Shown here one piece after another: positions 44,846 to 52,789 of a stretch of DNA of 64,000 nt. Origin of the DNA: Alphaproteobacteria bacterium (GTDB lineage: Bacteria; Pseudomonadota; Alphaproteobacteria; Rhodobacterales; Rhodobacteraceae); contig JAUHZO010000003.1 in the NCBI GenBank assembly GCA_030425925.1, forward strand, positions 124,001-188,000, read 5' to 3'. The first letter of the stretch is position 1. Each line of letters starts with the position of its first letter. The notes beneath the pieces are model-generated. The model did no database searches and was not told where the DNA came from. It saw only the letters and a list, made by a program, of their open reading frames with translations. The translations under genes and the position numbers were made by a program.

Positions 44846-44869
44846 CGGATTACAAAACGGGGAACCTCC

Positions 44870-46066
44870 ATGTCCGAGAATGTACGTCAGAAAGCCCAGG
44901 AGACCCTGTCTCTGGTTGATGAAGTCAATGCCATCGTGCTGCCGGATCCGGTGGACGCCAATGCCATCGTGCCGCTCAAGGAAGCGGCCCCGGAAGTGGG
45001 CGAGGAGATCCGCACCCGGATGTCCGAGATCGACATGTCCGACACCAATTCCATCGTCTCCTTCGGGTCGGCTGCGCAGGCCGAACTGCAGGAAATCAGC
45101 CAGGCCATGCTGACCGACGTGCGCAACAAGGATGTGGGCCCGGCCGGCGACGGCCTGCGCAACATCGTGACCACGATCCGCGGGTTTTCGGTTTCGGAAC
45201 TGGACGTGCGCCGCGAGCGCACCTGGTGGGAAAAACTGCTGGGCCGCGCTGCGCCCTTCGCGCAGTTCACAGCGCGCTTTGAAACCGTGCAGGGCCAGAT
45301 CGACAAGATCACCGACGACCTGCTGCGCCACGAGCACACGCTGCTGAAAGACATCAAGTCGCTCGACCTGCTGTATGAAAAGACGCTGCAATTCTACGAC
45401 GAACTGGCGCTTTACATCGCGGCTGGCGAAGAAAAGATCGAAGAACTCGACACCAAGGACATCCCCGCCAAGGAAGCCGAGGTGCAGGCCGCGCCGGAAG
45501 GTGACCAGGTGATGAAGGCGCAGGAACTGCGCGATCTGCGCGCCGCCCGCGACGATCTGGAGCGCCGCGTGCACGATCTGAAACTGACCCGTCAGGTCAC
45601 CATGCAGTCGCTGCCCTCGATCCGCCTGGTGCAGGAAAACGACAAGTCGCTGGTGACCAAGATCAACTCGACCCTCGTGAACACCGTGCCGCTGTGGGAA
45701 ACCCAGCTGGCGCAGGCGGTCACCATCCAGCGCTCGGCAGAAGCCGCAGCCGCGGTGCGCGATGCCAACGACCTGACCAACGAGTTGCTGACCTCGAACG
45801 CCAAGAACCTGCGCGACACCAACAAGATGATCCGCGAAGAGATGGAGCGTGGCGTGTTCGACATCGAGGCCGTCAAGCAGGCCAATGCCGACCTGATCGG
45901 CACCATCGAGGAAAGCCTGCAGATCGCCGACGAGGGCAAGGCACGCCGCGCCGCCGCCGAGCAGGAGCTGCAGAAGATGGAGAAGGAACTGCGCGACACG
46001 CTGGCTTCGGCCAAGGCGCGCAAGTCCGGCACCGGCGACGTGGCCGGCACCGCCGTCCCGACCTGA
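44870..46066 (+). CDS. TelA-family toxic-anion-resistance-like protein
   Basis: A 398-residue TelA (TelA/YaaN/ToxAnion) protein: long coiled-coil helices through most of its length, with DVRRERTWWEKLLGRAAPFA, FETVQGQIDKITDDLLRHEH, LPSIRLVQENDKSLVTKINS and TVPLWETQLAQAVTIQRSAE as family landmarks. Soluble, acidic and without a signal peptide. Family members were named for tellurite resistance, but a direct role in this organism is unproven. GGGGAACCTCC precedes the ATG. Followed four bases later by the DUF2927 lipoprotein gene. Confidence 0.92.
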   Translation: MSENVRQKAQETLSLVDEVNAIVLPDPVDANAIVPLKEAAPEVGEEIRTRMSEIDMSDTNSIVSFGSAAQAELQEISQAMLTDVRNKDVGPAGDGLRNIVTTIRGFSVSELDVRRERTWWEKLLGRAAPFAQFTARFETVQGQIDKITDDLLRHEHTLLKDIKSLDLLYEKTLQFYDELALYIAAGEEKIEELDTKDIPAKEAEVQAAPEGDQVMKAQELRDLRAARDDLERRVHDLKLTRQVTMQSLPSIRLVQENDKSLVTKINSTLVNTVPLWETQLAQAVTIQRSAEAAAAVRDANDLTNELLTSNAKNLRDTNKMIREEMERGVFDIEAVKQANADLIGTIEESLQIADEGKARRAAAEQELQKMEKELRDTLASAKARKSGTGDVAGTAVPT

Positions 46067-46070
46067 CGGG

Positions 46071-47066
46071 ATGATGCATCGGGGCAAGGCAGGTGCCGCT
46101 ATTGCGGTCATGTGTATGTTGGGGCTGGCCGCCTGCGACATGTCCGAACTTGCCCCGCGCCGCGCCACGGTGACACCGCAAGAACGGCCACCGGTTCCGG
46201 TGGCCGCTCCGGCCCCTGTGCAGGCCACCGCGGCGCAGCCCCGCGGCCCGTCCCGGGCCAGCCGCGACCTTGCGGCCTATTATGCCCGGGTGCAGGAAGA
46301 CCTGCTGGTGCGCGGCCTGCTGCGCACCGATGGCGGCGGGCCGGACACCGCCTTTACCGACACCATGCTGGCGCGCAACTTCGAACGGATCGCCCTGTCC
46401 GAAGAGTATGAGCGCGGCGCCGGGCTGCGCCCCTCGTCCGCCGGGCCGGGCCCGGTCAAGAAATGGGTCAAGCCGGTGCGCATGACCGCCGAATTCGGCC
46501 CATCCGTGCCCGAAGCCCAGGCACAGCGCGATCTGGCCACGCTCAGCGCCTATGCCGCCCGGCTGGCGCGGGTGTCCGGCCATCCCATCACCATGTCCGA
46601 CAGCGGGGCCAATTTCTACGTCCTGTTCATGTCCGAAGACGACCGCGCACTGATCCCCGGGCGGGTGCGGGCCCTGGTGCCGGATGTGAACCCGGCCTCG
46701 CTGCGCATCCTCGAAACGCTGCCGCGCGCGATCCATTGCCTGGTGATCGCGTTTTCCCACACCCGCGGCGGCTATGATTACGGAACCGCCATCGCGGTGA
46801 TCCGCTCGGAACATCCGGACCTGCTGCGCCGCTCGTGCATTCACGAAGAGGTGGCGCAAGGCCTTGGCCTGGGCAATGACGACCCGCAGGCACGGCCCTC
46901 GATCTTCAACGATGATGACGAGTTCGCGTTGCTCACCACGCATGACGAATTGCTGCTGAAGATCCTCTACAACCCCCGCCTCACCCCCGGCATGCCCGCC
47001 GACACCGCCCGCCCCATCGTGCGCGAACTGGCGGCGGGCCTGATGGCTGCAAGCGGGCCAAGCTGA
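46071..47066 (+). CDS. DUF2927 lipoprotein
   Basis: A 331-residue protein with a lipoprotein signal (AIAVMCMLGLAAC, Cys22) and a DUF2927 domain in the C-terminal half. Conserved landmarks are KKWVKPVRMTAEFGPSVPEA, a His-Glu-Glu motif in RRSCIHEEVAQGLGLGNDDP, SIFNDDDEFALLTTHDELLL and LYNPRLTPGM. The motif resembles a metallopeptidase helix, but a full zinc site cannot be confirmed. It starts four bases after telA, so it is one operon. Exported to the periplasm or outer membrane. Confidence 0.82.
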   Translation: MMHRGKAGAAIAVMCMLGLAACDMSELAPRRATVTPQERPPVPVAAPAPVQATAAQPRGPSRASRDLAAYYARVQEDLLVRGLLRTDGGGPDTAFTDTMLARNFERIALSEEYERGAGLRPSSAGPGPVKKWVKPVRMTAEFGPSVPEAQAQRDLATLSAYAARLARVSGHPITMSDSGANFYVLFMSEDDRALIPGRVRALVPDVNPASLRILETLPRAIHCLVIAFSHTRGGYDYGTAIAVIRSEHPDLLRRSCIHEEVAQGLGLGNDDPQARPSIFNDDDEFALLTTHDELLLKILYNPRLTPGMPADTARPIVRELAAGLMAASGPS

Positions 47067-47083
47067 CAGACAGGAGCCTGACC

Positions 47084-48187
47084 ATGCCCATCTTCGATTT
47101 CCTCCGCGGACAGTTCATCGACGTCATCCACTGGACCGACGACAGCCGCGACACCATGGTCTGGCGGTTCGAGCGCGAAGGGCACGAGATCAAGTACGGG
47201 GCCAAACTGACCGTGCGCGAAGGCCAGGCAGCGGTGTTCGTGCATGAGGGCCAGCTGGCCGATGTGTTCACGCCCGGGCTCTACATGCTCGAAACGAACA
47301 ACATGCCGATCATGACCTCGCTGCAGCACTGGGATCACGGTTTCCAGTCGCCGTTCAAATCCGAGATCTACTTCGTCAACACCAACCGATTCACCGATCT
47401 GAAATGGGGCACCAAGAACCCGATCATGCTGCGCGACCCGGAATTCGGGCCGGTTCGCCTCCGCGCCTTTGGCAGCTACACGATCAAGGTCGCCGATCCG
47501 GCGGTCTTCCTGACCGAGATCGTGGGCACCGATGGCGAGTTCACGATGGACGAGATCAGTTTCCAGATCCGCAACATCATCGTGCAGGAATTCAGCCAGG
47601 CGATCGCCAAATCGGGCATCCCGGTGCTGGACATGGCGGCCAACACCGCCGATGTGGGCAAGCTGATCGCGCAGGCGATTGATCCCACGATCCGGCAATA
47701 CGGGCTGAGCCTGCCGGAGCTTTATATCGAGAACATCTCGCTGCCGCCCGCGGTGGAAAAGGCGCTGGACGAACGCACCTCGCGCGGGATCGCCGGCAAT
47801 CTCGACGACCACATGAAGTGGAAAGCGGCCGAGGCCATGGGCAAGGGCGGTGCAATGGGCGAGTCCATGGGCATGGGGCTGGGCGCGGCCATGGGCATGA
47901 ACATGGCCGGCCAGATGGCGCAGCCCGGGCCGTGGGGCGGCGCACCGCAAGCGGCCCCGGTCGCCCCGCCGCCCCCGCCGGTCGAACATGTCTGGCACAT
48001 TGCCGAGAACGGCCAGACCAAGGGGCCCTACTCAAAGGCCGATCTGGGCCGCATGGCCTCGGGCGGGGAGCTTGCGCGCGACACGTTTGTCTGGACACCC
48101 GGCCAGGACGGCTGGAAAAAGGCCGGTGAGGTGGCCGAGCTGGCGCAGCTCTTCACCATCATGCCCCCGCCCCCGCCGCCGATGTGA
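47084..48187 (+). CDS. SPFH-domain protein with C-terminal GYF_2 domain
   Basis: A 367-residue YdjI/virion-core-like SPFH (band 7) protein. The SPFH domain covers about residues 20-240 (KLTVREGQAAVFVHEGQLAD, GLYMLETNNMPIMTSLQ, EFSQAIAKSGIPVLDMA, YGLSLPELYIENISLPP), then a Met/Gly-rich segment (AMGKGGAMGESMGMGLGAAM), a Pro-rich linker, and a GYF_2 domain (HVWHIAENGQTKGPYSKADL) ending in poly-proline. SPFH proteins scaffold membrane microdomains; GYF domains bind proline-rich partners, possibly its own tail. Confidence 0.85.
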   Translation: MPIFDFLRGQFIDVIHWTDDSRDTMVWRFEREGHEIKYGAKLTVREGQAAVFVHEGQLADVFTPGLYMLETNNMPIMTSLQHWDHGFQSPFKSEIYFVNTNRFTDLKWGTKNPIMLRDPEFGPVRLRAFGSYTIKVADPAVFLTEIVGTDGEFTMDEISFQIRNIIVQEFSQAIAKSGIPVLDMAANTADVGKLIAQAIDPTIRQYGLSLPELYIENISLPPAVEKALDERTSRGIAGNLDDHMKWKAAEAMGKGGAMGESMGMGLGAAMGMNMAGQMAQPGPWGGAPQAAPVAPPPPPVEHVWHIAENGQTKGPYSKADLGRMASGGELARDTFVWTPGQDGWKKAGEVAELAQLFTIMPPPPPPM

Positions 48188-48195
48188 CGAAGGCC

Positions 48196-48786
48196 ATGGC
48201 CGACCGGCGCAGCATGTTCCATGACGCGCACCGCGCGCTGCAGGACCGGTTCGACGGGCGGCGCATGGCGGACGCGCTGGAACGGCACCGGCGTCTGGAC
48301 TCCTTCGGGCCGGACGAGGTGGCGTTCATGGAAGCGGCGGAGTTCTTCTTTCTCGCCACGGCGCATGGCGGTAGCGTGGATTGTTCCTTCAAGGGCGGGC
48401 CGCGCGGCTTTGTCAGCGTCACCGGGCCGACCACGCTGGAATGGACGGACCTGGACGGCAATTCCATGTATCGCAGCCTGGGCAACCTGCTGGGCACACC
48501 ACGCGCAGGGCTGCTGTTCATCCGCATGACCGGCGCCCCGCAACGCCTGCGCGTAAACGGCACCTGCACCCTGATCGACCCGCCCGTCACGGGGCCGCAA
48601 AAGCTGACCGTGCGGCTGCAGGCCGACGAGATCTTCCCCAACTGCCCCCGCTACATCCCCGACCTGAGCACAGGCGCGCCGTCGCCCTACCTGCCCGACG
48701 ATACCGGGCACGGGGCCAAGCCGCCCTGGAAAAGCTTTGACGGCCTCAAGGACGCGCTCCCCAAGGACGATCCCCACCGCGCATGA
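48196..48786 (+). CDS. Pyridoxamine-5'-phosphate-oxidase-like FMN-binding-fold protein
   Basis: A 196-residue split-barrel protein of the PNPOx-like superfamily: FMEAAEFFFLATAHGGSVDC, SFKGGPRGFVSVTGPTTLEW, GNSMYRSLGNLLGTPRAGLL, FIRMTGAPQRLRVNGTCTL, and the C-terminal NCPRYIPDLSTG. Members bind FMN or related flavins and reduce varied substrates; the substrate here is unknown. It begins a few bases after the SPFH gene (ATG 48196; a GTG at 48184 overlaps its stop), so it probably belongs to the same operon. Confidence 0.78.
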   Translation: MADRRSMFHDAHRALQDRFDGRRMADALERHRRLDSFGPDEVAFMEAAEFFFLATAHGGSVDCSFKGGPRGFVSVTGPTTLEWTDLDGNSMYRSLGNLLGTPRAGLLFIRMTGAPQRLRVNGTCTLIDPPVTGPQKLTVRLQADEIFPNCPRYIPDLSTGAPSPYLPDDTGHGAKPPWKSFDGLKDALPKDDPHRA

Positions 48787-48835
48787 CGGTTAACCGCGCC
48801 CGTGCCCGAACATCGGAAAGACCCGCCGTCCCGGG

Positions 48836-49357
48836 TCAACGCGCGCTCAGCAGAACGGGGCCAAGGCAGGCATCGGACGGGAACGAGACCGAATCGTCCC
48901 GTTGCGCCGGAAACGGTGTCCGGGGCGCGATCTGGCTGTCCCATTGCGGCCGGTTGTCCAGGCACATGTCCTGCCCCAGGTTGCCGATATTGAAGCCGAA
49001 CCCGCCCTCTCCGCAATTGTTGCCCGCGCCGTTCATGTTCCAGGCCTGCGGCATGGTCACCCCCAGCCCGTCATGCACAAACGCCCCCTTCTCCGGCAAA
49101 AAGAACAGCCGCCACGACGTCTCTGGCCCCTTCATGCCCAGCGCCCAACGTCCGACGGGCGCGCCATTGCGGGTGCCTTCGATGACAAAGCAGGTCACGT
49201 CCCATTCCCGCACCAGCGATGCGTTGCGCTCTGTCTCGACATAGGCCATGGCCCCGGTCATCGCGAAGCCGTTTGCCCCCTCCCAGGCAAAGCGCCACGC
49301 GGCCTCGGCCACCCCCTGCTGCGGCCACAGGGCCAGAATTCCCACCATCCAACGCAT
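48836..49357 (-). CDS. Exported hypothetical protein
   Basis: A 173-residue protein with a short signal peptide (MRWMVGILALWPQQGVAEAA) and a beta-rich mature part with aromatic residues (WRFAWEGANGFAMTGAMAYV, VREWDVTCFVIEGTRNGAPV, LGMKGPETSWRLFFLPEKGA). Two later cysteines (NNCGEGGFGF, QDMCLDNR) may form a disulfide. Family not recognised. GACAGGAGGG precedes the ATG. It is the only gene on the opposite strand inside the 42.7-50.6 kb block. Confidence 0.7.
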   Translation of the reverse strand: MRWMVGILALWPQQGVAEAAWRFAWEGANGFAMTGAMAYVETERNASLVREWDVTCFVIEGTRNGAPVGRWALGMKGPETSWRLFFLPEKGAFVHDGLGVTMPQAWNMNGAGNNCGEGGFGFNIGNLGQDMCLDNRPQWDSQIAPRTPFPAQRDDSVSFPSDACLGPVLLSAR

Positions 49358-49466
49358 CGCACCCTCCTGTCCGGACCCAACAGGTAGGTCTGGCGACAGG
49401 GCCACGCAACGCCTTCCCTCTCAGCGCCGCATCTTCTACCCTGCCGCCAAAACCCCCGGGGGCCAG

Positions 49467-50567
49467 ATGACCGAAGACCACCGCTTTCCCTGCGCGCAAT
49501 GCGGCGCGGATTACCGGTTCGACCCGGATGCCGGCTTGCTGGTCTGCGATTTCTGCGGCGACACGCAAGAGGTGGCCGGTGCCGGCCCCTGGGGTGGCGG
49601 CATCAAGGAACTGGACTTCAAGGCCGCCATGGCCAACCTCCTGCCGCTGCAGGAGATGGAGGAAACCCGCGTCTCCAAATGCCCCAATTGTGGGGCCGAG
49701 GTGGAGTTCGACCCGGACACCCACGCCGCCGACTGCCCGTTCTGCGCCACCCCCGTTGTCACCGACACCGGCACCCATCGCCATATCAAGCCCCGCGGTC
49801 TGCTGCCCTTTGCCTTGGACGAGGAGAAGGCGCGGGACGCCATGACCGACTGGCTCGGGCGTCTGTGGTTCGCCCCCAACGGGCTGCAGGCCTATGCCCG
49901 CAAAGGCCGCAAGCTGACCGGCATCTACGTGCCCTACTGGACGTTTGATGCCGACACCACCTCGCAGTATCGCGGCGAACGCGGCACCGTTTATTACGAA
50001 ACACGCACCGTGATGCGGGATGGCAAGCAGGAAACGATCCGCGTGCAAAAGGTCCGCTGGTCGCCGAAATCGGGCCGCGTCGCGCGCTTTTTCGACGATG
50101 TGCTGGTGCTGGCCTCACGATCGCTGCCCAAACGCTTCACCGACGCGCTGGAACCCTGGGATCTGGCGGCACTCGAACCCTACCGCCCGGAATTCCTGGC
50201 CGGCTTCCGCGCCGAAGGCTATCAGGTCGACCTGGACGAAGGCTTTGCCGAGGCCCGCGCCCATATGGACCGGGTGATCGAGCGCGACGTCAAGTTCGAC
50301 ATCGGCGGCGACCGCCAGCGCATCCACCGCATCGACACCGAGGTCGCGGACGTGACCTTCAAGCACATCCTGCTGCCGGTCTGGATGGCGGCCTACAAGT
50401 ATCGCGGCAAAAGCTACCGCTTCGTGGTCAACGGCCGCACCGGACGCGTGCAGGGCGAACGGCCCTGGTCGGCCTGGAAGATCGCCGTGGCGGTGGTGCT
50501 GGGCCTGATCGTGGCCGGCGGCCTGGGCTATCTGGTCGCCATGAACCAGGAGGCCCTGCCAAACTGA
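49467..50567 (+). CDS. Double zinc-ribbon protein with C-terminal membrane anchor
   Basis: A 366-residue protein with two CxxC...CxxC zinc ribbons (Cys9, 12, 27, 30 and Cys72, 75, 90, 93), a central soluble domain (KLTGIYVPYWTFDADTTSQY, TVYYETRTVMRDGKQ, KHILLPVWMAAYKYRGKSY) and one C-terminal membrane span (IAVAVVLGLIVAGGLGYLVA). Homologues are often mislabelled primosomal protein N' because of the zinc ribbon; helicase motifs are absent. It closes the TelA/SPFH block. Role unknown; metal sensing or scaffold function is inference. Confidence 0.82.
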   Translation: MTEDHRFPCAQCGADYRFDPDAGLLVCDFCGDTQEVAGAGPWGGGIKELDFKAAMANLLPLQEMEETRVSKCPNCGAEVEFDPDTHAADCPFCATPVVTDTGTHRHIKPRGLLPFALDEEKARDAMTDWLGRLWFAPNGLQAYARKGRKLTGIYVPYWTFDADTTSQYRGERGTVYYETRTVMRDGKQETIRVQKVRWSPKSGRVARFFDDVLVLASRSLPKRFTDALEPWDLAALEPYRPEFLAGFRAEGYQVDLDEGFAEARAHMDRVIERDVKFDIGGDRQRIHRIDTEVADVTFKHILLPVWMAAYKYRGKSYRFVVNGRTGRVQGERPWSAWKIAVAVVLGLIVAGGLGYLVAMNQEALPN

Positions 50568-50639
50568 CCCGATCCGGGGCCTTGCCCTGCCGGGCCTTGT
50601 TCGGCTAGTTAGCGCAAACATCGACATCCGGAGACCGTC

Positions 50640-51536
50640 ATGATCCTCTGCTGCGGCGAAGCCCTGATCGACATGTTGCCCCGCGAAACCGCCGGTGGCG
50701 AACAGGCGTTTGCGCCATATGCCGGCGGCTCGGTCTTCAACACCGCCATCGCGCTGGGGCGGCTTGGCGCGCCCGCGGGCTATTTCGGCGGGCTCTCCAC
50801 CGATCTCTTCGGACGGCTGCTGACCGACACGCTGGAGGCCTCGCGCGTGCGCCACGACCTCTGCGCCCTCAGCCAGCGCCCCACCACGCTGGCTTTTGTC
50901 ACGCTGACGGACGGCCAGGCGCAATACGCCTTCTACGACGAAAACACCGCCGGGCGGATGTTGTCCAGGGACGACCTGCCGCCGGCAGACGCGGCCCAGG
51001 CCCTGTTCTTCGGCGGCATCAGCCTGGTGTCGGAACCGGCAGCCGACAGCTATGCCGACCTGTGCACGGGGGCCGGCGACGTGCCGGTGATGGTCGATCC
51101 CAATGTGCGCCCCGATTTCATCACGGACGAGCCGCGCTACCGCACCCGGCTCAAGGCGATGCTGGCCCGGGCCGACATCGTGAAGATGTCCGACGAAGAC
51201 GCACTCTGGCTGGGCATCGCCCCGGAAAGCCTTCTGGCGGACGGGGCTGCCCTCGTCGTGGTGACCCGGGGTGCAGACGGGGTGGACCTGGTCAGCCCGG
51301 CCGGCACCACGCGGGTGTCCGCCACCAGGGTGGCAGTTGTCGACACCGTGGGTGCCGGAGACACCTTCAACGCAGGGCTCCTGGCCGGGCTCCACCGGGC
51401 CGGCCTGCTCACCCGCACCGGGCTGCGCCAGGCCGACGATACGGCGCTTGCCGCCGCCGCCGATCTGGGCGTCCGCGCCGCGGCGGTGACAGTCAGCCGC
51501 GCCGGGGCAAACCCGCCCTGGGACCACGAATTGTGA
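50640..51536 (+). CDS. PfkB-family carbohydrate kinase (fructokinase-like)
   Basis: A 298-residue ribokinase/PfkB sugar kinase: N-terminal [16 protein letters not shown] and [20 protein letters not shown] (substrate loop), and the C-terminal [19 protein letters not shown] with the catalytic Asp and anion hole. Fructokinase is the closest subgroup by eye; the sugar is not certain. Its stop overlaps the dtd start (GTGA), so the two genes are translationally coupled. Confidence 0.88.
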   Translation: MILCCGEALIDMLPRETAGGEQAFAPYAGGSVFNTAIALGRLGAPAGYFGGLSTDLFGRLLTDTLEASRVRHDLCALSQRPTTLAFVTLTDGQAQYAFYDENTAGRMLSRDDLPPADAAQALFFGGISLVSEPAADSYADLCTGAGDVPVMVDPNVRPDFITDEPRYRTRLKAMLARADIVKMSDEDALWLGIAPESLLADGAALVVVTRGADGVDLVSPAGTTRVSATRVAVVDTVGAGDTFNAGLLAGLHRAGLLTRTGLRQADDTALAAAADLGVRAAAVTVSRAGANPPWDHEL

Positions 51537-51976
51537 GGGCGCTCCTGCAGCGGGTCAGCGCGGCCCGCGTCACGGTTGACGGCGACACGATCGGCGAAAT
51601 CGGACCGGGCCTGCTGATCCTGATCTGTGCCATGCAGGGCGACAGCGAAGCCCGGGCCTACCGGCTCGCCGCAAAGATCGCCAGGCTGCGCATCTTCAAG
51701 GACGCGGACGGGCGCATGAACCGCTCGCTCCTCGACACGGGCGGGGCCGCCCTGATCGTCAGCCAGTTCACGCTGGCCGCCGACACCTCACGCGGCAACC
51801 GCCCCGGCTTTTCCGCCGCCGCTCCGCCCGAGCAGGGAAACGCGCTCTACCAGCATTTCGCCAGCCGGATCGAGGCCGAGGGCATTCCCGTCGCCCGGGG
51901 CCGCTTCGGGGCCGACATGGCCGTCACCCTCACCAATGACGGCCCGGTCACGATCTGGCTCGATACCGAGACCTGA
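51533..51976 (+). CDS. dtd: D-aminoacyl-tRNA deacylase
   Basis: Hydrolyses D-amino acids from mischarged tRNAs. The 147-residue Dtd has [20 protein letters not shown] at the start (GTG initiator), the catalytic motif [20 protein letters not shown], and [15 protein letters not shown] at the end, matching the two conserved family motifs SQFTLxAD and NxGPVT. The GTG at 51533 overlaps the kinase stop. Confidence 0.95.
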   Translation: MRALLQRVSAARVTVDGDTIGEIGPGLLILICAMQGDSEARAYRLAAKIARLRIFKDADGRMNRSLLDTGGAALIVSQFTLAADTSRGNRPGFSAAAPPEQGNALYQHFASRIEAEGIPVARGRFGADMAVTLTNDGPVTIWLDTET

Positions 51977-52010
51977 AACGTCACATTCGGCACACACGCC
52001 CTTCCGGGGC

Positions 52011-52032
52011 TTCTTCTTGGTGAAAATACCCC
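52011..52032 (+). repeat. Intergenic repeat A, copy 3
   Basis: TTCTTCTTGG-TGAAAATACCCC, one or two bases different from the copies at 13231 and 28048, in the convergent gap after dtd. The flanking GGGGcagcgCCCC hairpin of the other copies is absent here; a different inverted repeat follows at 52058. Confidence 0.6.
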
Positions 52033-52057
52033 TCGCCGAAGGCCGCGCGACCGCACC

Positions 52058-52106
52058 ACAGGCGCGCCCGCATCGCACCGCGTCGCGCCCCCACGGGCGC
52101 GCCTGT
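52058..52106. repeat. 13-bp inverted repeat, likely two-way terminator hairpin
   Basis: ACAGGCGCGCCCG (52058-52070) and its exact complement CGGGCGCGCCTGT (52094-52106) are separated by a 23-base loop in the convergent gap between dtd and the YbjN-like gene. A large stable hairpin is expected in either transcript, though no T-run follows. Confidence 0.65.
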
Positions 52107-52166
52107 CAGCGCCAGAGGCGATGACAGGCAAAACCTGCGCGGCGCAAGCCGCACTGCTTGACGGGG

Positions 52167-52631
52167 TCACCAGTCGATCAGGACGAGAAAGTCGCCAAAT
52201 GCATTGTCCCAGCGCACGACCACACGTTCAAACGCTTCGTAGGGCACACCAAGGACACCGGGAACAAGAAGACGAATGCGCGGATCGCCGTCTTCGTCCA
52301 CGGAGACCTTGCCGGTCAGCTTGGTGAAATTCCATTCATTCATTTCCTCGGCCGTCCAGACCCGGGTGGTATTGAAGGCCGAGGAAAACTGCAGATCCTT
52401 GCAGTCCTTGTTCTCGGCGCAGCCATAAAAGAAGATATCGTATTCCACACCGTTCGAAGACGAGGTGATCTTGGGATCGCCCACCGAATCCCGCCCCAGC
52501 ACGGCGCGGTAGCCCAGGCTCTGCAGCGCGCTGACAACGCTTTGCGGATCTGACGCGCTGACCGTCTGGGAACTGTCCTGCGATGCAAACAGCAAAAGAC
52601 ACGAATAAATCGCCATGCGCGAAAAGATCAT
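52167..52631 (-). CDS. Exported YbjN-superfamily-like protein
   Basis: A 154-residue protein with a signal peptide (IFSRMAIYSCLLLFASQDSS) and a YbjN/type III chaperone-like fold: SASDPQSVVSALQSLGYRAV, DPKITSSSNGVEYDIFFYGC, and LQFSSAFNTTRVWTAEEMNE followed by WNFTKLTGKVSVDEDGDPRI, the usual YbjN pattern. The ATG at 52631 was chosen for GGAGG five bases upstream over two earlier ATGs. Function of this family is unclear. The codon use is less GC-biased than in neighbouring genes. Confidence 0.68.
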   Translation of the reverse strand: MIFSRMAIYSCLLLFASQDSSQTVSASDPQSVVSALQSLGYRAVLGRDSVGDPKITSSSNGVEYDIFFYGCAENKDCKDLQFSSAFNTTRVWTAEEMNEWNFTKLTGKVSVDEDGDPRIRLLVPGVLGVPYEAFERVVVRWDNAFGDFLVLIDW

Positions 52632-52740
52632 GAAAGCCTCCATCAATAGCATTTTCAGCGATGCGCAATACAATTAAAACGCGATTCCCCTCAATCGTGC
52701 AACACAATCTTCTTTCCGGAAATCAAGCGGTTGAAATGAA

Positions 52741-52760
52741 GCCCGGCGGTTGCGCCGGGC
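52741..52760 (-). terminator. Terminator of the type I secretion operon
   Basis: GCCCGGCG-gttg-CGCCGGGC, a perfect eight-pair stem. Read leftward it is followed by TTCATTTCA, a T-rich tail. It lies 29 bases after the HlyD-family stop. Confidence 0.8.
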
Positions 52761-52789
52761 GTTGTCGCAGACCGGCAGCGCAATCCCTC

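Noticed and set aside
44870-46066. A tellurite-resistance function
   Set aside because: The family name is historical; nothing in the window (no terB-F genes) shows resistance to tellurite.
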